Positions 60,093 through 64,000 of a stretch of 64,000 bases of DNA are shown piece by piece; position 1 is the first letter of the stretch, and every line of letters begins with the position of its first letter. Made by a program: the position numbers and the translations under genes. Below the pieces are notes generated by a model. It made no database searches, had not been told where the DNA came from, and was given only the letters and a program-made list of their open reading frames with translations. The DNA comes from JACKAQ01 sp020634975 [NCBI: Calditrichia bacterium]. Its GTDB lineage: Bacteria > Calditrichota > Calditrichia > RBG-13-44-9. Where the stretch lies: assembly GCA_020634975.1 (NCBI GenBank), contig JACKAQ010000003.1, positions 62,001-126,000 on the forward strand, given 5' to 3'.

Positions 60093-60269
60093 GGTTATCC
60101 TCAAGTTTTTATGCTGTTTGAGTGCGTTCATTTGCTGAGTTCTTTGATATATTCTGTCCCATTTGACACACACGCTGAAGTTGCCTTTTCGACGCAGGAA
60201 TGACATACAAAAAGCTTGTGCGTTTGCATACTACATGCTAAATACGACGCACAACTGCAGAATAATCAA

Positions 60270-61121
60270 TCACAGATAAATAGTATTGTAAAAATGGGAC
60301 ATCTGTTCAACCGTGTTGAAATAGCGCATCAGTTTGGTGGGTTTTACATCAGCGTAGATTTTTTCTGGTGAGGTTCCGGTAAAGGTCTTTACTTTTTTGA
60401 TAAAATGGGATTGGTCGTAATAACCGCAAGTTTCGGCAATATCTGCCCAGTGATACCCTTTTCGTTTGAGGTATAAGGCTTTTTGAAAACGGATAATCTC
60501 GGCAAATTGTTTGGGACTGAGTCCGGTAGCCAGGCTAAAACGTCTTTGCAAATGCCTGCGGCTAATGTTCAATTCTTTGGCAATCCCGGTCAATTGAACA
60601 TTGCCGAGCCTTTGGTTGATCAACTTCGCGAATTTGCAGCCAAAATGATCAACCGGGTTTTCCGGCAGATTGTTAATGAGAAAATCCTCTATCAGTTTGA
60701 TACGATCTTCGTTTGTATTTGAATCAACAATTTTTTCGTGAAGTTCACGGATTACTTTGTGCCCAAAGACCAGTCCCAAATCGATGGATTTATCGGTGAA
60801 TTCATAAAAAGGGATATTGATAAACGGGGCTATTCCCCAGGGATAGAAGCTGAAAATGATCAATCCGGTTTTACCCGTTGCTGAAACGTGAAGCGGTTTT
60901 GTCATTTGTCCATGCAAAACGCACATCGGGATTTTTTCACTACCACCATTTGAATGTGTCACAAACGGTTCACGGAAGTAAAACAGCATATCGGATCTTG
61001 TAGTGGGAATTATCCGGGTTGGCTGCCAGTTGGGATCATATGTTAAATCTTCCTGAATCCATATAGATTCAACATATGGTTTTAAGACTTCTGCGGGTTG
61101 TAATTTCCAATAACTCATCAC
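60270..61121 (-). CDS. AraC-family transcriptional regulator
   Basis: 283 aa. N-terminal half (1-150) with PAEVLKPYVESIWIQ and RIIPTTRSDMLFYF resembles the DUF6597-type sensor domain. The C-terminal half (about 165-265) is an AraC HTH_18 domain: LNISRRHLQRRFSLATGLSPKQF and IAETCGYYDQSHFIKKVKTFTGTSPEKI. Located behind the LamG-like secreted gene on the same strand, which it may control, and divergent from the next gene. Confidence 0.88.
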   Translation of the reverse strand: MMSYWKLQPAEVLKPYVESIWIQEDLTYDPNWQPTRIIPTTRSDMLFYFREPFVTHSNGGSEKIPMCVLHGQMTKPLHVSATGKTGLIIFSFYPWGIAPFINIPFYEFTDKSIDLGLVFGHKVIRELHEKIVDSNTNEDRIKLIEDFLINNLPENPVDHFGCKFAKLINQRLGNVQLTGIAKELNISRRHLQRRFSLATGLSPKQFAEIIRFQKALYLKRKGYHWADIAETCGYYDQSHFIKKVKTFTGTSPEKIYADVKPTKLMRYFNTVEQMSHFYNTIYL

Positions 61122-61246
61122 ATTACCATTGTTTATCGTGTGTTAAACGGATTTTTTTTCAAAAAGTTATCGATTTTGCAATTCGTGTCACTAATTACTG
61201 TTGTATATTTAGTCATCATTTTCAAATCCCAAAGACAAGGAGCATC

Positions 61247-62569
61247 ATGAAAAATCTGCTGGTATTAATGATTATAAGCTTGAGCATCACTTTATCCATC
61301 GCTCAGGATTCAGATTTCGTCCGTGCCCGTAAAATGTTGGATCAAATAGATAATGGCATTAAATATTTGAAAACCGGCGACGTACCTACATACAATCAAT
61401 TATCCGCCAAATTAACCGATACCAGACAGTTGCTGGAATCAACCCAATCAAAAGATCATGAAGAATATGGCACGTTGGTTAATCGCTGGAATGCTTCAAG
61501 GGAAAAATTGATTGAAATAGCTAACATCTGGCAAAACCAACCGGCACAACAACAAAACACCCAACAATCCCAGCAAACAACCACACAGCCGAAAGCGAAT
61601 CCGGCACAAACCCAACGGTCTGCTTCGCCCCAGAACAGCTCCCAAATCTATCAATCGATTATCAGTAAATATCAGGTGCAAAATCGTCCCGATTTGTCAA
61701 TTGACGCTTCTCCTCAAGAAGCCGGTGCATGGGCACAACAAATGAAACATTTGGGTACGGAGCAGATAGATACAGACACCAAAACGGTGGAAGCTGAATT
61801 TGCCGCCGGCAGACTGAATTCACAGGATCGCAACCGTTTTTACCAATGGGTGCATAATAATTGGAAAAACCAGATCGAGCAGCAAATTACTCGGGTCCGG
61901 CAGGCATTTGACAGCGAAATTGAAATGGCTATAGAGCAGGCAGATTTCATCAACAATGCAGATGAAAATGATCAGAACAGAATTTTGAATATCGGTAACG
62001 ATGTACCCTATAATGACAAAAAGGCTACTTTGCGAAATGGCAAAACGTTTTTGGAAAAGGTTATCGCGTATGATGAAGGTGCGGGAATAGCGGATTCACA
62101 ATTACGGGAAATGCAACGCCAAAAGATAACATCGGCCGAAACTCGTTTGGAGATGTTTAAATCAAAAGCAGCGAGCTTAAACAAAGAAATAGCTGCCCGT
62201 CCTAAACCTCAAAAAAAGCCATCAACCAGTCAAAAACTTTGGCTGGATGGGTCTCAGTTTTGTGAAATCACCAAAAAGGGTGAAGTTTGGATGAGCGGTA
62301 ATTACGTCGGATTTATCGAAGCGAATGGTAAAATTTGGGCACATGGCAACCGGGTTGGTTCTCTGGAATCCAACGGCGATGTGTGGCATAACGGCAATCA
62401 TGTAGGTACGATCACTGCAAAAGGTGAAGTGTGGAAACGAGGCAGCCAGGTTGGGCTGATTACACCAAAAGGTGAAGTTTGGATCGGTAGTTCTTCACGA
62501 GGCACAGTTGAAGGTATCGGTGATTGGCGAAGAGCAGCCATTGTTTATTATTTTGACTTTTTTAAGTGA
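61247..62569 (+). CDS. Secreted protein with C-terminal GxVWxxGxxVG repeats
   Basis: 440 aa; ATG at 61247 after AAGGAG. Signal peptide about 1-20 (SLSITLSIAQ). Helical N-terminal part, a Gln/Thr-rich linker about 97-130 (QQQNTQQSQQTTTQ), a second helical, charged part about 140-325, then five short repeats of about 18 residues (GEVWMSGNYVGFI, GKIWAHGNRVGSL, GDVWHNGNHVGTI, GEVWKRGSQVGLI, GEVWIGSSSRG). These repeats recall the so-called five-fold beta-flower folds. Function unknown; probably periplasmic or surface. Confidence 0.7.
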   Translation: MKNLLVLMIISLSITLSIAQDSDFVRARKMLDQIDNGIKYLKTGDVPTYNQLSAKLTDTRQLLESTQSKDHEEYGTLVNRWNASREKLIEIANIWQNQPAQQQNTQQSQQTTTQPKANPAQTQRSASPQNSSQIYQSIISKYQVQNRPDLSIDASPQEAGAWAQQMKHLGTEQIDTDTKTVEAEFAAGRLNSQDRNRFYQWVHNNWKNQIEQQITRVRQAFDSEIEMAIEQADFINNADENDQNRILNIGNDVPYNDKKATLRNGKTFLEKVIAYDEGAGIADSQLREMQRQKITSAETRLEMFKSKAASLNKEIAARPKPQKKPSTSQKLWLDGSQFCEITKKGEVWMSGNYVGFIEANGKIWAHGNRVGSLESNGDVWHNGNHVGTITAKGEVWKRGSQVGLITPKGEVWIGSSSRGTVEGIGDWRRAAIVYYFDFFK

Positions 62570-62637
62570 ACAATTCAACAATGCAAAAGCTTTTATGTGT
62601 AAATGATTAATGATTCCGCTTAAATAAACCATATTTT

Positions 62638-63180
62638 TCATCGCAGCCAATCGGCAAATTCCTTCCGGAATTTCTGCATTTTGGGAGCGATCACAAATGA
62701 GCAGTAGCCCTGCCGGGGATTGCGGTTATAATAATCCTGATGATAGCTTTCAGCCGGATAAAACACGTCCAATGGAACGATCTCCGTAACAATCGGGTCG
62801 TTCCACAATCCGGATGCATCGGTTTCCGCTTTGGAAACTTCGGCAATACTGCGCTGTTCTTCGTTATGAACCATGATGGTTGAGCGATACTGTGTGCCAA
62901 CATCCGCACCCTGGCGATTCAGGGTTGTCGGGTCGTGGACATGCCAGAATACAGTCAGCAATTGATCGTAGCTGATAACGGCCGGATCAAAGGCAATCTG
63001 GATCACTTCCGCATGTCCGGTTGTTCCGCTGCAAATTTGCTCATATGTAGGATTTGGAATCTTCCCACCGGCATAACCGGACACAACTTTCTCCACACCT
63101 TTTAATTCCAGAAACACGGCTTCCACACACCAGAAACAGCCACCGCCGAATGTTGCTAATGCTTTATTGCTATTGTTCAT
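62638..63180 (-). CDS. msrA: Peptide-methionine (S)-S-oxide reductase MsrA
   Basis: 180 aa. Catalytic motif GGGCFWCVEAVF near residue 12 with the essential Cys, then VVSGYAGGKIPNPTYEQICSGTTGHAEVI, LLTVFWHVHDPTTLNRQGADVGTQYRS and AESYHQDYY. Reduces methionine-S-sulfoxide in proteins. Single-domain enzyme without MsrB fusion. Confidence 0.96.
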   Translation of the reverse strand: MNNSNKALATFGGGCFWCVEAVFLELKGVEKVVSGYAGGKIPNPTYEQICSGTTGHAEVIQIAFDPAVISYDQLLTVFWHVHDPTTLNRQGADVGTQYRSTIMVHNEEQRSIAEVSKAETDASGLWNDPIVTEIVPLDVFYPAESYHQDYYNRNPRQGYCSFVIAPKMQKFRKEFADWLR

Positions 63181-63575
63181 TGCTTTCTCCTGTTTTCATT
63201 CTGTCTGCTCTAAAGTTAATGAAAAAGGATGAAAAAGGATAAAGGATAAAAGATAAAGGATAAAAAGTAGTAGCTGAGTCCTTCGCCCCATCGATAAACT
63301 CAGGGCGGCGCAGGCTCAGGATTAACGGCACCGAAACCAGCGCTATTCTGGAAATAACCGGATAGCCACAAAACCGCTGCAAAAAACGAAAATGTGGCAT
63401 GATTTCATCAGAAAATATGCCAAATAAAGGATAGTCAACATTATGTTTTTGTGAATCTTATAGCGAACAGTATCTATTTGGTATTAACTTTGTATAGTCC
63501 ACCGATCTTATGTTGGATTTGGGAAATAGCTAAATACGAATAAACATTGCAGTTAAAAACAGAAAGGGGCAAACC
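63181..63575. other. 395-bp intergenic region with AAAGGAT-type repeats
   Basis: An imperfect tract of AAAGGATA/AAAGGATG units at 63220-63270 is the reverse complement of the heptamer at 45948. Downstream, CCTTCGCCCC...CTCAGG is a relative of the CTTCG-CTCAG dispersed repeats. The end carries the promoter and an AAAGGGG site (63563-63569) of the next gene. Confidence 0.7.
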
Positions 63576-64000
63576 ATGAATTTTGGCATTCCTAAAGAGG
63601 TGCGCCCGTTTGAATACCGGGTGGGATTAACACCGGCGGCCGTTCGCTCGCTGGTTAGAAATGGTCATACCGTGTATTTCGAACACAATGCCGGATTAAA
63701 AGCCGGATTCACCGATCAGGAATACGAAACGGCAGGCGGAAAGCTGGTTTACACAGCTTCAGAAGCATATGGACGTGCAGATGTTTTGGTTAAAGTTTCA
63801 CGACCGACAGAAGATGAATATCGATTTTTTAATCACCAGCAGGCTATCGTCAGTTTCCTGAACCTGGCTGTCGCTTCCGAAGATTTGCTGGAACAGTTGG
63901 CAACATCAGAAATAACCGCCATCGCCTGCGAAACGATCGAAACCAACGATAACAAATTGACCGTGTTACAGGCATTGAGCGAAATTACCGGACGCATGTC
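63576..64000 (+). CDS. ald: Alanine dehydrogenase (AlaDh/PNT N-terminal part), cut by window end
   Basis: First 141 residues. MNFGIPKEVRPFEYRVGLTPAAVRSLVRNGHTVYFEHNAG is the typical start, where Arg15 and Lys residues in VLVKVSRP (near 73) bind pyruvate. AGFTDQEYETAGG and TAIACETIE follow. Alanine dehydrogenase interconverts L-alanine and pyruvate with NAD. A PNT alpha-subunit would have the same fold, but the start and the ETIETNDNKLTVLQALSEITGRM-like region favour alanine dehydrogenase. Confidence 0.85.
   Translation, partial: MNFGIPKEVRPFEYRVGLTPAAVRSLVRNGHTVYFEHNAGLKAGFTDQEYETAGGKLVYTASEAYGRADVLVKVSRPTEDEYRFFNHQQAIVSFLNLAVASEDLLEQLATSEITAIACETIETNDNKLTVLQALSEITGRM

Noticed and set aside
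1-64000. tRNA, rRNA and riboswitch genes
   Set aside because: None recognised on reading the intergenic regions; a covariance-model scan would be needed to exclude small RNAs.

Overview
The window looks like a chromosome segment of a Gram-negative bacterium of the FCB group. The best guess is Calditrichota, candidate division KSB1 or a relative. The reasons are secreted proteins ending in a [11 protein letters not shown] C-terminal sorting domain, a hybrid two-component system (HTCS) regulator, TolC-free porin-like proteins ending in Phe, and group 1 hydrogenase genes of proteobacterial/Bacteroidetes type. No rRNA, tRNA or CRISPR array was seen. Species placement is inference.

Region 1 (1-24.9 kb): an HTCS sensor/AraC regulator is followed by a small gene and then five consecutive large secreted-protein genes (called A-E here). 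Each has its own signal peptide and its own repeat-built N-terminal part: subtilase plus YWTD propeller (A), KWDG-type propeller (B), SBBP-like propeller (C), Pmp-like beta-helix (D), Asp-box plus DUF11-like (E). All five end in nearly the same roughly 410-residue module: a duplicated alpha-helical domain plus a sorting domain. Intergenic terminators and a 21-bp-phased direct-repeat motif recur. The five genes contain more than 20 one- or two-base indels, mostly in homopolymers, so B, C and E are broken as given.

Region 2 (25-31.5 kb): a minus-strand operon (porin, FMN-binding protein, 4-TM protein) that may be an electron-transfer unit, then an MDR oxidoreductase, a membrane histidine kinase and a nickel permease.

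Region 3 (30.8-45.8 kb): a nearly complete membrane-bound [NiFe]-hydrogenase system. It holds the nickel permease, hypABFCDE, a PAS kinase and NtrC-type regulator pair, a good sigma-54 promoter candidate, and the small, large and cytochrome b subunits. The maturation protease and a C-x3-CH lipoprotein lie convergent to them. The genes would import nickel, build the NiFe(CN)2CO centre, control transcription and pass electrons from H2 to quinone.

Region 4 (46-54.4 kb): housekeeping and accessory genes (SASA-type esterase, AlkD-like protein, lipoprotein, TfoX-like, YciI-like, DUF1028, GNAT, nitrilase family), several of them broken by single-base changes, with many small repeats between them.

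Region 5 (54.4-58.2 kb): an AT-rich island of decayed Bacteroidetes-like genes (acyloxyacyl hydrolase-like, HExxH peptidase, REP-associated transposase, DUF6090). Two units in it share flanking sequences of about 170 and 190 bp.

Region 6 (58.2-64 kb): a GNAT protein, a secreted protein, an AraC regulator, a secreted protein with C-terminal GxVW repeats, MsrA, and the start of alanine dehydrogenase.
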